From Algoriphagus sp. CAU 1675 (lineage in GTDB: Bacteria > Bacteroidota > Bacteroidia > Cytophagales > Cyclobacteriaceae), in NCBI RefSeq assembly GCF_029222925.1, contig NZ_JARHUI010000002.1, positions 372,001 to 436,000 of the forward strand: a DNA stretch of 64,000 bases, given 5' to 3'. Positions 19,205 to 27,605 of the stretch are shown here, in pieces. Made by a program: the position numbers and the translations under genes. Position 1 is the stretch's first letter. The number at the start of each line of letters is the position of its first letter. The notes beneath the pieces were generated by a model, which saw only the letters and a program-made list of their open reading frames with translations, did not search any database and was not told where the DNA came from.

Positions 19205-19249
19205 GGTGATGAAAATCACTGCTTATCAAGGTTTTTTGGCCGAAATTTC
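19205..19249 (+). promoter_or_regulatory. Crp/Fnr-type operator and weak -7 box for the DUF2202-cytochrome operon
   Basis: GGTGAT-GAAA-ATCACT (19205-19220) is a 5-base perfect inverted repeat fitting TGTGAY-N4-RTCACA with the two outer bases changed. GAAATTTC (19242-19249) stands where the -7 box is expected; its last base is 36.5 from the palindrome centre. The site lies between the regulator gene and the DUF2202 gene and could also act on the regulator. Confidence 0.55.
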
Positions 19250-19273
19250 TCTAAGACTTAAAAACCAAATATC

Positions 19274-19888
19274 ATGAAACGCTTATTCACATTAGCATTC
19301 GTGTTGCTTTCATTTGCCTCCTGTAATGAAGACAATGACAAGGACCCGGTTATCGTACCACAGATCAGCAACACAGTAAAAGAGACTCTTCTCTTTACTA
19401 GAGAAGAGGAGAAAATGGCCCACGATGTATATGTTTATGCTTACTCCAAGTATGATATTCTGGCATTTCAAAACATTGCAAACAGTGAGTCCCAGCACGT
19501 AGCGGCCGTATTGACCAATATGGACAGGTTAAATCTGGAAGACCCATTAGATGGTAGCACCCTTGAAGGTGAGTTTACAATTCCGGCCATACAAACCTTG
19601 TATGCAGAATTGATTGAACGAGTAGATCAATCTCATCAAGAAGCCCTTCTGGTAGGCCTTTACATTGAAGACCTGGACATCAAAGATCTTCAGGATGCCA
19701 TAAAGGAAACCAGTGATGAGACATTGAAATCTATGTATGAAAATCTAATGTGCGGTTCCAAAAACCACATGAGATCATTTGAAGGACTTGCATCCTTCCT
19801 AGATCTCACCTACACCCCAGAATTTATAACTCAGGCGGAGTATGACCTGATCATCAGCACACCTGTGACAACTTGCAGTAGTAATTAA
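19274..19888 (+). CDS. DUF2202 ferritin-like lipoprotein
   Basis: A 204-residue lipoprotein (MKRLFTLAFVLLSFASC, Cys17). The mature part is the DUF2202 helical bundle: FTREEEKMAHDVYVYAYSKY, NIANSESQHVAAVL and SDETLKSMYENLMCGSKNHMRSF. The Glu and His residues (REEEKMAH, SESQH, KNHMR) look like a ferritin-like metal site. The function of the family is not established. It precedes a cytochrome c gene by 12 bases and carries a Crp/Fnr-type site upstream, suggesting a role in periplasmic redox stress. Confidence 0.88.
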   Translation: MKRLFTLAFVLLSFASCNEDNDKDPVIVPQISNTVKETLLFTREEEKMAHDVYVYAYSKYDILAFQNIANSESQHVAAVLTNMDRLNLEDPLDGSTLEGEFTIPAIQTLYAELIERVDQSHQEALLVGLYIEDLDIKDLQDAIKETSDETLKSMYENLMCGSKNHMRSFEGLASFLDLTYTPEFITQAEYDLIISTPVTTCSSN

Positions 19889-19900
19889 AAAAGTTAACCA

Positions 19901-20356
19901 ATGAATTTAACCCCCATTCTTATTGCATTCCTGGCATTTGGCCCAATCACGGAAAACGGCAACCCCAAAAGCCCTGAGGCAAAGCAAGAGTTCAAACAGC
20001 CCGAAAATCAGGATTTAGATGGTTTGGTATTGCTTAAGAAGTATTGCTACGTATGCCACAACCCCAATTCTGCATCCCATGATGAAATGTTGGCCCCACC
20101 ACTGTTTGGGATCAAAAATCATTACCTAAAAGCTTTCCCGGAAAAAGGAGCTTTCATTGATGCAATGAGCGATTTTATCAAAAATCCAACCGAAGAAAAA
20201 GCGCTCTTAAAAGGACCAGTTAATCGATTTGGCCTAATGCCAAGGCCTGCTGTCAGCGATGAGGAAATAGAGGTAATCGTAACATACATAAAGGATAATC
20301 AGCTTGAAAAGCCAAAGTGGTTTGACAAGCATCATCAGGGAGTAAATGAAAACTAA
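19901..20356 (+). CDS. Small c-type cytochrome
   Basis: A 151-residue exported protein with one haem-binding motif CYVCH (Cys49, Cys52, His53) and a likely distal ligand in FGLMPRP. The N-terminus (MNLTPILIAFLAFG) is a short signal sequence or anchor. It is an electron carrier outside the cytoplasm, cotranscribed with the DUF2202 gene. An electron-accepting role for the thiosulfate dehydrogenase elsewhere in the window is possible through the shared operator, but this is inference. Confidence 0.87.
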   Translation: MNLTPILIAFLAFGPITENGNPKSPEAKQEFKQPENQDLDGLVLLKKYCYVCHNPNSASHDEMLAPPLFGIKNHYLKAFPEKGAFIDAMSDFIKNPTEEKALLKGPVNRFGLMPRPAVSDEEIEVIVTYIKDNQLEKPKWFDKHHQGVNEN

Positions 20357-20379
20357 AAATCAGTAATCCCTTATTTAGA

Positions 20380-20424
20380 TGTGATAGTGATCACAATCTG
20401 TTTAGGAACTTGACTGTAAATTTG
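20380..20424 (+). promoter_or_regulatory. Perfect Crp/Fnr-type operator plus -7 box of the peroxiredoxin gene
   Basis: TGTGATAGTGATCACA (20380-20395) is a perfect 16-base palindrome of CRP type. TAAATTTG (20417-20424) is a perfect -7 box, with its last base 36.5 from the palindrome centre. There is no TTTG at -33, as expected for activator-dependent class II promoters. Confidence 0.75.
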
Positions 20425-20458
20425 AATCATAGGTTTAAAAAAACGATAAATAATATAA

Positions 20459-21109
20459 ATGATGGAAAATCAAGTTTTAACCATGCCTAGAATCGGAGAT
20501 ATGGCTCCAGATTTCGAAGCAATGACGACCACAGGAAAAATTAAATTTTCTGACTACATCAAGGACAGCTGGACTATCCTATTTTCACACCCTGCTGACT
20601 TCACGCCTGTATGTACCACTGAGATGAGCGGTTTTGCTCTGGATCAGAAATTCTTTGATGACCATGGCACCAAGCTTATTGGTCTGAGCATTGACTCTAT
20701 TCATGCGCATATTGCCTGGGTAAACAATGTCAAGAAAAACACAGGGGTCCTATTTGAATTCCCAATCATCGCTGACATTGACATGAGCGTTTCCAAACTC
20801 TATGGAATGCTTCAGCCTGGTGAAAGTGAAACAGCGGCAGTTCGGGCAGTATTCTTTATCGATCCAGCTGGAAAAATCAGGCTAATCATGTACTATCCTC
20901 TGAATGTGGGAAGAAACATGGAGGAGATCAAAAGAGCTTTGATAGCATTGCAAACAGCTGATCAATATAAAGTTGCTATGCCTCTAAACTGGAAACCGGG
21001 TGAAAAGGTAATTGTTCCCCCACCAAAAACAGTGGAAGAGATGAAAGAAAGAGAAGCCAGTGATTACGAAATGGTAGACTTCTATCTGGCTAAAAAAGAC
21101 CTAGCATAA
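20459..21109 (+). CDS. 1-Cys peroxiredoxin (Prx6 type)
   Basis: A 216-residue thiol peroxidase of the AhpC/TSA superfamily. The active-site segment is PADFTPVCTTE with peroxidatic Cys52; the C-terminal domain (PLNWKPGEKVIVPPP) is the extended Prx6-type arm. No second conserved cysteine in the resolving position is seen. It reduces H2O2 and organic hydroperoxides in the cytoplasm; some peroxiredoxins also act on persulfides. Two consecutive ATG codons (20459, 20462) are possible starts. It is monocistronic, with its own Crp/Fnr-type promoter and a strong terminator. Confidence 0.95.
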   Translation: MMENQVLTMPRIGDMAPDFEAMTTTGKIKFSDYIKDSWTILFSHPADFTPVCTTEMSGFALDQKFFDDHGTKLIGLSIDSIHAHIAWVNNVKKNTGVLFEFPIIADIDMSVSKLYGMLQPGESETAAVRAVFFIDPAGKIRLIMYYPLNVGRNMEEIKRALIALQTADQYKVAMPLNWKPGEKVIVPPPKTVEEMKEREASDYEMVDFYLAKKDLA

Positions 21110-21150
21110 GTTTGACTTTTTTTTGGATTAAAGGGTTAATTAGTGGAAAG

Positions 21151-21180
21151 CCTTCCCGAAATTTTTGGGAAGGTTTTTTT
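21151..21180 (+). terminator. Terminator of the peroxiredoxin gene
   Basis: CCTTCCC and GGGAAGG form the stem around an AAATTTTT-type loop, followed by seven T. Strong rho-independent terminator. Confidence 0.88.
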
Positions 21181-21330
21181 ATTAACCTCTATAAAAACCA
21201 AATTTATATGAAGCAAATTTCATAAAATTATTAAAACCAATTTTCAGACTTTTTACATGAAACTCATGAAAGAAGGATGATTTTTAAACCATCTTTTTGA
21301 AACTGAACAAACTAGACTCCAAAAAGGGGT

Positions 21331-21363
21331 AAAAAAAGAGAGCTTGTACAAAAACAAGCTCTC
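21331..21363 (-). terminator. Terminator on the minus strand downstream of the AraC-type remnant
   Basis: GAGAGCTTGT (21338-21347) and ACAAGCTCTC (21354-21363) form a perfect 10-base stem. Seven A on the plus strand (21331-21337) give a T run on the minus strand. Its orientation fits the degraded regulator gene at 21485-22020. Confidence 0.75.
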
Positions 21364-21484
21364 AATAACGGGTCTATTGTCAATGGATTAAAACCATATA
21401 AACTTTGGAAAACTAGCGTGATTAACAACTTTTCATTTACCAAAATTTATTAAACTTAATAAAAGTCAAATAATATCCCAAAAT

Positions 21485-22020
21485 TCAATAAAATATTTTT
21501 GATTTTTTTTCAGATCCCCTACCTCTGTTTTGAAAGGCTTTGGGGATTAAATCATATTCCCACATAAAAGCTGGAAGGAAATGTCTGATAGTAAAAAATC
21601 CTGCCACTAGACATACCTCCTGAATCTGAAAGTCTTCAATCAACAAGTAAGGTTTTTCAGTTTTCAATCTTTCCTTCAATACATAATTCAGAAGAGGTCT
21701 CTCTAAGGAGGTAATAGTCACTCTGGAGAAACGGCCTGGGACCGAACTGATGTTCCACATCAAAGCGGAGGTTATTGCGACAGCTCCTCTCCCACGTGCT
21801 TTGAAAAAGGGGATTTTAAAACAGGAACTCAGGACATATCCTTGGGAAAAATCCAGACTGTGATTATTTCATGAGCGCCGATCAAATTGAATAGTGGAAA
21901 TACCCCAACTAAGGCTCCACGTAACTACAGCAGTTGTTCAATTGAAACCCCAATGGGATTGCGATTTTTGATCCGGTCAAGATTATTTAGTACGGATAAA
22001 CTAAATAACCTGAAAACCAT
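21485..22020 (-). pseudogene. Degraded AraC-type HTH regulator gene
   Basis: The last open stretch (21485-21763) translates to LNYVLKERLKTEKPYLLIED, FQIQEVCLVAGFFTIRHF and YDLIPKAFQNRG. This follows the AraC-family HTH layout (a first helix with RL..A..LL, then IQEVCxxAGF, then a terminal xxxYGxxPxxF), with the conserved positions eroded. Upstream on the same strand, reading from an ATG at 22020, recognisable protein-like sequence is broken by stops after IEQLL and FPKDMS. A perfect minus-strand terminator lies downstream. I call it a decayed regulator. The rest of the 1 kb gap (21181-21330 and 22021-22113) shows nothing else. Confidence 0.55.
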
Positions 22021-22113
22021 TAAGACCAGAAAAAAATATTAACAGAAAGCTGATAGGCACAATTCCTCTTCCATTTCATTTTTCCTTATCTTAATCAGAC
22101 AAATTCCAGTCTG

Positions 22114-23277
22114 ATGAAAAAGCATCTCATTGCCATCCTGATTCTTTTTATACTCTATGCGATTGGCATCTCAACCATTCCTCCCTACATAGAGTCTGAA
22201 AGAAATCCCGTAAAAATCGCCCCTCCTTACACTGTTTCCCCTGAAGCGCAAGCGCTTTACGGGCGTTTGGATTTTATTTCTGACTTGCATTGTGATGCCT
22301 TGCTTTGGGGAAGGGATTTGAATGAAAGGGGAAGCAGAGGGCATGTGGATTTTCCAAGAATGCGTGAGGCTAATGTGGCTATGGAAATGTTTACCATTGT
22401 ATCGAAGTCTCCTGCTGGGCAGAATATGCAAAGCAATTCCGAAGACACCTTCGACAATATCACCCCATTGACCATTGCCAAAGGAGAAGGACCATGGAAT
22501 TGGTTTAGCCTGATCAACAGAACCCTTTCCCAATCGGGTGATTTGGAAGAATTTGTAGAAAATGAAAAAGGAAAAGCCATTTTTGTCAAAACTAAAGCTG
22601 ACCTTGAAAAACTGATTGAACTTAGAAAATCTGACCCTTCAGTCATCGGAACAATGCTTGGAATTGAGGGCGCACATGCCTTGGAGGGCGACCTAATTAA
22701 TCTGGATCTAGTCCACCAAGCCGGTGTAAGAATGATTGGTCCAACTCATTTTTTTGACAATGAATTGGGTGGGTCCGCACACGGGGAGTCCATGGAAGGC
22801 CTTACCGAATTTGGAAAAGCGGCTATCCGAAGAATGGATGAACTGGGGATATTTGTAGATTTGGCCCATGCCTCTCCAGCTATTGTCGATGATGTACTGA
22901 AAATCAGCACACGCCCCGTGATAGTTTCGCATACTGGCGTAAAGGCCGTTCTTGATTCCCAGCGAAATCTCAGTGACGAGCAAATCCAAAAAATAGCGGA
23001 AAAAGGGGGAATCATTGGGGTCGCATTTTTTGACATGGCTGTAGGCGAACCCGAACTTCCTAATATTATTGCCAGTATTCGGCATATCCGTGACTTAGTA
23101 GGGGTTGACTATGTGGCACTGGGATCCGATTATGACGGATCCGTTGCTGTTCCTTTTGATATTACCGGCTTACCCCTGATTGTAGAAGGCTTAATGAATG
23201 AAGGCTTCAGCGAAGAGGAAATCAGAGCAGTAATGGGGGAAAATGTAAAACGATTTTTTCTTGAAAACTTAAAGTAA
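22114..23277 (+). CDS. Membrane dipeptidase (M19, renal dipeptidase family)
   Basis: A 387-residue zinc dipeptidase. The N-terminus is a signal or anchor helix (MKKHLIAILILFILYAIG). The zinc motif HxD is in DLHCDALLW, followed by conserved GIEGAHAL, GVRMIGPTHF, DLAHASPAIVDDV, RPVIVSHTG and the C-terminal ALGSDYDG of the family. It hydrolyses dipeptides, often with D-residues, outside the cytoplasm. It starts a three-gene operon with VIT1 and DUF5995 genes, with gaps of 2-3 bases. Confidence 0.93.
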   Translation: MKKHLIAILILFILYAIGISTIPPYIESERNPVKIAPPYTVSPEAQALYGRLDFISDLHCDALLWGRDLNERGSRGHVDFPRMREANVAMEMFTIVSKSPAGQNMQSNSEDTFDNITPLTIAKGEGPWNWFSLINRTLSQSGDLEEFVENEKGKAIFVKTKADLEKLIELRKSDPSVIGTMLGIEGAHALEGDLINLDLVHQAGVRMIGPTHFFDNELGGSAHGESMEGLTEFGKAAIRRMDELGIFVDLAHASPAIVDDVLKISTRPVIVSHTGVKAVLDSQRNLSDEQIQKIAEKGGIIGVAFFDMAVGEPELPNIIASIRHIRDLVGVDYVALGSDYDGSVAVPFDITGLPLIVEGLMNEGFSEEEIRAVMGENVKRFFLENLK

Positions 23278-23280
23278 ACC

Positions 23281-24006
23281 ATGGAAGAAAATTATCATCA
23301 GGATTCTGACCGCTTTGGCAAACTTCAGGTCTATCTAAGAGAATTTGTTTACGGAGGCATCGATGGGGCTGTAACCACTTTCGCAGTTGTGGCAGGAGGA
23401 TTTGGAGCGAACTTGGATTCAGGAATCCTCATTATTTTAGGTTTTGCCAATCTGCTAGCCGATGGCTTCTCTATGTCAGTTGGGGCTTTTCTATCTGCAA
23501 AAAGCGAAAAAGAAAACTTCAAAAAACACCAAAACATAGAGTATTGGGAAGTAGAAAACCTCCCGGAATTAGAACGAGAGGAAATCGCAGTGATCTATAG
23601 ACGAAAAGGCTTTAAAGGAAGCTTACTGGACAAGGTGGTAGACCATATCTGCTCGGACAAGGATCTTTGGGTAGCTGAAATGATGAAAGACGAGCTCTTT
23701 ATGATGGAGGACAGCAAAAGTCCTTTTAAAATAGGCCTAGCCACCCTGATATCTTTTATTTTGGTTGGTTTCATCCCCTTGCTGATTTACCTATGGGATT
23801 TCTTTTTCCCTACTGACCTCAACATTTTCTTTTGGACCAGTATTTTAACCGGGATTGCCTTTATGTTGGTAGGCTGGCTAAAAGGAATCGTCAACCAAAC
23901 TTCCGCCCTGCAAAGCATCAGTGAGACAGTAGCTTTGGGAGTATTGGCAGCGGTAGTAGCCTACTATGTGGGAGACATTTTAGAGAACTTTTTCATTACT
24001 GCCTAA
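23281..24006 (+). CDS. VIT1/CCC1-family metal transporter
   Basis: A 241-residue inner-membrane protein. The family signature is clear: EFVYGGIDGAVTTFAVVAGG in the first membrane helix and ANLLADGFSMSVGAFLSAKSE in the second and third. A cytoplasmic helical hairpin rich in Glu (about 80-145) follows, as in the metal-binding domain of VIT1, then three more membrane helices. Family members export Fe2+ or Mn2+ from the cytoplasm. It is the second gene of the dipeptidase operon. Confidence 0.92.
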   Translation: MEENYHQDSDRFGKLQVYLREFVYGGIDGAVTTFAVVAGGFGANLDSGILIILGFANLLADGFSMSVGAFLSAKSEKENFKKHQNIEYWEVENLPELEREEIAVIYRRKGFKGSLLDKVVDHICSDKDLWVAEMMKDELFMMEDSKSPFKIGLATLISFILVGFIPLLIYLWDFFFPTDLNIFFWTSILTGIAFMLVGWLKGIVNQTSALQSISETVALGVLAAVVAYYVGDILENFFITA

Positions 24007-24008
24007 TA

Positions 24009-24761
24009 ATGAACACGATTGAGGAGGTACTCTTAAGAATGGATGAAATAGTCAATGAATGCGCCCGCACTTCCTCAAGAATTGGTTATTTCTCAATCTT
24101 GTACAGACAGGTTACTCGAAGGATCAGGCAGGGAATACTATCCCGGGAATTTGAGGACAATACCAGAATGGAAAAATTGGATGTCCTTTTTGCAAAGCGA
24201 TTTATAGACGCATATCAAGAATGGAAAAACGGAAAACAGCCCACAGAAAGCTGGCATCTTGCATTTGAAGCAAGCAAAAGCTCTCGCAACCTTGTCCTGC
24301 AACATCTATTTTTAGGGATCAATGCTCACATCAATTTGGATTTGGGAATTGCCGCCTCGGAAACCATGTCAGGAAAAGACCTGAATGGAATAAAGGGTGA
24401 TTTTGATCAAATTAACTCTATCCTTTCCGAGATGGTTGATGATGTCAAACGCTCCATCAGCAAAGTCTCTCCTATTTTTGGATGGCTCATCCCGCTGGCA
24501 AAAGGAAAAGATGAAATGCTACTCAACTTTTCCATTCAGCTCGCTAGGGACGGAGCATGGAAATTTGCAGAAGAATATCACCAGGCAATTGACAAAGCTT
24601 CGCTTATACACGAGAGGGATTTAAAAATCTCCAAACTGGCAATGAAACTGCTGAACCCCGGAAGTTTGCTAAGCTTTTTGATCAAGGTAATCCGGATTGC
24701 CGAATGGAAATCTGTCACTCGGACCATGATGCAATTGGAAACAATGGCTAAACCTCAGTAA
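24009..24761 (+). CDS. DUF5995 family protein
   Basis: A 250-residue, mainly helical soluble protein with no signal peptide. The segment LQHLFLGINAHINLDLGIAA matches the conserved core of DUF5995, which has invariant His and Asn residues. Further conserved-looking parts are ARTSSRIGYFSILYRQVTRR and LARDGAWKFAEE. The function of the family is unknown. It is the last gene of the dipeptidase-VIT1 operon, 2 bases after the transporter. Confidence 0.78.
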   Translation: MNTIEEVLLRMDEIVNECARTSSRIGYFSILYRQVTRRIRQGILSREFEDNTRMEKLDVLFAKRFIDAYQEWKNGKQPTESWHLAFEASKSSRNLVLQHLFLGINAHINLDLGIAASETMSGKDLNGIKGDFDQINSILSEMVDDVKRSISKVSPIFGWLIPLAKGKDEMLLNFSIQLARDGAWKFAEEYHQAIDKASLIHERDLKISKLAMKLLNPGSLLSFLIKVIRIAEWKSVTRTMMQLETMAKPQ

Positions 24762-24773
24762 ACTGCCTTCTAA

Positions 24774-25880
24774 TCATTTCCCTTCAAACTCTGCAATTTC
24801 ACGTTCGGTCAGAGCCTTGCTTCTACGATTGGTCCTTTCTTTTTTCAAGTCAGTGGCATAAAAGTGGGTATCTTGAAAATATCCAACTCTGGCTTCGGAC
24901 TCGCCTTTTGCAATCGTCCATTTCTCTCCTTTAAAAAGTCGGATTCTCTCTTCGTGCAACTCCAACAAATCATCATATGGTCCTCGAGAAGAAATCAATT
25001 TGACAAAAATTGGAGCGGTCTCAATGGCAATAAACAACAACATGATAAATAAGTTGGCCAAAGCAATCGCCTCGCTCTCGGAGGTAAGAGAAGAAAACGC
25101 ATCCATTCTTGCCGCCAAGCCATCGAATCCATCGATCCCTGGAAGTTGCTTCTCAAATTCCGATTGTTTACGATTCCTTACTTCCCTGATCTGTGCTTCA
25201 AGAGTATCGGTTCGGGCTTGGTTTCTGATTTTAAGTTGATCCAGAGCCAATTGAGCAGCATCCAACTGCTGTTCTTTCTTTTTGGCATTAGTTCCAAGTC
25301 CCACAATCCCGCTGCTTCCTGAGGTTTTCTCTCCAAATCGCTCTGCATCATATTCCTTCTGCAACTGATCCCGGAAAGTTTCAGCTTCGTCCACCTCAAT
25401 CTTGAGTTGATTAATTTCACTTTCAAATTCCTGGATTTCCGGAAAACCTTTATCCAAGCTTATTTTGGACTGAGCGATCATCTCAGTTTTCCTTTCATCC
25501 AACTTCCGGTCAATTTCCCTTTCAAACATTTTCAGCTCTAGGGGTTTCGAAATCACAAAGGCCAACAATATGGCTAAAACCAAGCGAGGAATTGCCAACT
25601 TCCATTCGGAAATAGCATTTTCTCTTTTTCGCATACTGGAGACAATAAATCTATCCAGATTAAAAACCATCAAGGCCCAAAGAAACCCAAAGCCCAATGC
25701 GGGCCAAATGGATTGAAAAACTGTGTAAAGGGCATAGCCAGCTGCTAAACCTGCCAAAATACCGGTAAAAAACACGGTAGCACCAATTCCTACATACTTG
25801 TTGGATTCTGTTGGAGCACGCTTAAGAAGGGCAAAATTGGCACCGCTACAAAACCAAAAGAAATGGATAAAATACTGCAT
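24774..25880 (-). CDS. DUF4407 membrane protein
   Basis: A 368-residue protein with four hydrophobic helices: two near the N-terminus (ATVFFTGILAGLAAGYALY and IWPALGFGFLWALMVFNLDRF), one near residue 100 (LVLAILLAFVISKPLE) and one at about 275 (ALANLFIMLLFIAIETAPIFV). Between the third and fourth lies a long coiled coil (about 120-260) rich in Glu, Lys and Gln. This is the DUF4407 layout. The function is unknown. It is convergent with the DUF5995 gene. Confidence 0.85.
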   Translation of the reverse strand: MQYFIHFFWFCSGANFALLKRAPTESNKYVGIGATVFFTGILAGLAAGYALYTVFQSIWPALGFGFLWALMVFNLDRFIVSSMRKRENAISEWKLAIPRLVLAILLAFVISKPLELKMFEREIDRKLDERKTEMIAQSKISLDKGFPEIQEFESEINQLKIEVDEAETFRDQLQKEYDAERFGEKTSGSSGIVGLGTNAKKKEQQLDAAQLALDQLKIRNQARTDTLEAQIREVRNRKQSEFEKQLPGIDGFDGLAARMDAFSSLTSESEAIALANLFIMLLFIAIETAPIFVKLISSRGPYDDLLELHEERIRLFKGEKWTIAKGESEARVGYFQDTHFYATDLKKERTNRRSKALTEREIAEFEGK

Positions 25881-26132
25881 CTAATTAGGGATTTGGTTGG
25901 ATGAGTATTAGTAACGCCAAAAGCTTTCCAAAACATGCAAATACAAAATGTAAATAGCCTAAACCCCATAAAGTGCCTTTTCCAGCGTTTTGAAGCCTAT
26001 ATTTTCAATATTTCAAAAGCATGGGCAATTGATCAAAATGTCCGAACTGTACGCAATTGCGCAATACCTGAACGATTTTGAGCAGTTCGAATAAAAGCAT
26101 GAAAATAAGTCCTCAAGAACCTATATTTAGTC
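25881..26132. other. Intergenic region with an inverted repeat
   Basis: CGAACTG (26043-26049) and CAGTTCG (26083-26089) form a 7-base inverted repeat around a 33-base spacer, upstream of the SGNH hydrolase gene. It may be an operator or a chance repeat. No clear promoter boxes were found. Confidence 0.3.
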
Positions 26133-26813
26133 ATGAAAAATCCAAAAATTCTTCTCCTTCTTCTATTCTTCCTGATTCTGGCTGGTAGAAACTATGCCCA
26201 ACAAATTCCCTTTCAGGAAGAAGTAAATCAACTCACTGCTCAAATTGATAAAAAAGGATGGAGTAAAGGCAGCATTGTTTTTACAGGAAGTTCAAGTATT
26301 CGAATGTGGAAAAATATTCAGGAAGAATTCGCGGATGTTCCGATTATCAATACCGGATTCGGAGGGTCTCAGGCCTCTGATCTCCTGACCCATTTGGAGT
26401 CTTTAGTCAATCGCTATGATCCCCAGGCTGTTTTCATTTATGAAGGGGACAATGACATCAATGCTGGAAAATCGACAGAAGAAATCATCCATGATTTGGA
26501 TCAAATTCTACATAAACTAAATGAGCACAAAGAAGGAATATCGATCTATTTCATCGGAGCAAAACCCAGCCCCAGCAGGTGGAACCTAAAAGATTCCTAT
26601 GAGCAATTCAATAAGGCTCTGGAATCCTATGCCGAGGGGATGATTAATTCCCAGTACATTGATGTTTGGTCTCCAATGCTAGATCCTACCGGAAATCCCC
26701 GTCCTGAACTTTTCTTGGAAGACATGCTACACATGAAACCGGAAGGTTATGAGATTTGGAAAAAGCAGCTCGACCCCCACATCAAATTCCTGAAAGAAAT
26801 GATTTATCAGTAA
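26133..26813 (+). CDS. Exported SGNH/GDSL-family hydrolase
   Basis: A 226-residue esterase-type enzyme with a signal peptide (MKNPKILLLLLFFLILAG to NYAQ). The SGNH blocks are in order: FTGSSSIRMW (nucleophile Ser), NTGFGGSQASDLL (Gly), YEGDNDINAG (Asn) and DMLHMKPEGYEIW (Asp and His). The conserved GDNDI form is typical of a subgroup related to PAF-acetylhydrolase-like and rhamnogalacturonan acetylesterase-like lipases. It probably deacylates a glycan or lipid outside the cytoplasm; the substrate is unknown. It stands alone and is convergent with the beta-barrel gene. Confidence 0.9.
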   Translation: MKNPKILLLLLFFLILAGRNYAQQIPFQEEVNQLTAQIDKKGWSKGSIVFTGSSSIRMWKNIQEEFADVPIINTGFGGSQASDLLTHLESLVNRYDPQAVFIYEGDNDINAGKSTEEIIHDLDQILHKLNEHKEGISIYFIGAKPSPSRWNLKDSYEQFNKALESYAEGMINSQYIDVWSPMLDPTGNPRPELFLEDMLHMKPEGYEIWKKQLDPHIKFLKEMIYQ

Positions 26814-26827
26814 ATCCTTCTTGGATT

Positions 26828-27424
26828 TTACAAATCAAAAACCCGAAGAGAAAGCGCCAATAAAACCTGCTGGGATCTAAAGGGCTGGTCTTTTCCAAAA
26901 ATCCGTTCGTATCCGAATTTTCGATCATGAAATTCTCTTTCATATCGAAGATCGATACCAATGGGTCCCACTGAAATACCTAACCCAGCCTGATACCCCA
27001 TTCTTAACTTAGAGTCCTGACTATTTGCCCATTCCATATTGGAGGGATCCTTCAACGAATAATGGAAGGAAGGCCCTGCCACCGCATTGATAACCTTAAA
27101 AATTTGGATCCCGGCTAACACTGGTAGATCCAGCCGCTTGGCTCTAAAATCCAAATCCTTGTCATCAAATCCAGATTGCGTGTAATTCAATTCCGGTCTA
27201 AGATAAAGTCCATAGAAACCCAGTTTATAAAATACCCCTGCAAGATAGCCCACTCCTTGTAGAGGATCCTGCCAAACTGTTTCTGCATCCTGAAAATATT
27301 TCCCGGAAGAAGCATAATTCATTCCGAATTTAATTCCCAATCCTGGTGCACGTTGAGCGAGAGTCGGGATTGAAATCAGAAGAAAAAAGGTGATCAGGAC
27401 AAAAGAAGGGCTTATTTTTTTCAT
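26828..27424 (-). CDS. Small outer-membrane beta-barrel protein
   Basis: A 198-residue protein with a signal peptide (MKKISPSFVLITFFLLISIPTLAQ) and a predicted 8-strand barrel of the porin-family type (PF13568-like): alternating strands such as GVFYKLGFYGLYLRPELNYTQSG, GYQAGLGISVGPIGIDLRYEREF and a final LLALSLRVFDL. Such proteins are abundant in Bacteroidota and have no known specific role. Confidence 0.82.
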   Translation of the reverse strand: MKKISPSFVLITFFLLISIPTLAQRAPGLGIKFGMNYASSGKYFQDAETVWQDPLQGVGYLAGVFYKLGFYGLYLRPELNYTQSGFDDKDLDFRAKRLDLPVLAGIQIFKVINAVAGPSFHYSLKDPSNMEWANSQDSKLRMGYQAGLGISVGPIGIDLRYEREFHDRKFGYERIFGKDQPFRSQQVLLALSLRVFDL

Positions 27425-27605
27425 GGTTGATGGAAGCTCAAACTGAAAACTTTGTACTGGAAATTATCAGTGAATCAATTTAATTTGATCGCTTTATTGC
27501 TCAATCGCATTAAAACAATCGAACAGAATCCTTGTTCTATACGTTGTTCAGACAAAATATCAATTCCAGGAAAGTTCTCTTGTGAAGAATTTTGAACCAT
27601 TAAGC

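Noticed and set aside
27582-27605. GTG start for MsrAB with TGTGA at 27581 as a Crp/Fnr half-site
   Set aside because: The second half-site is absent (TTGAA), and the ATG at 27606 gives a proper lipoprotein signal peptide.
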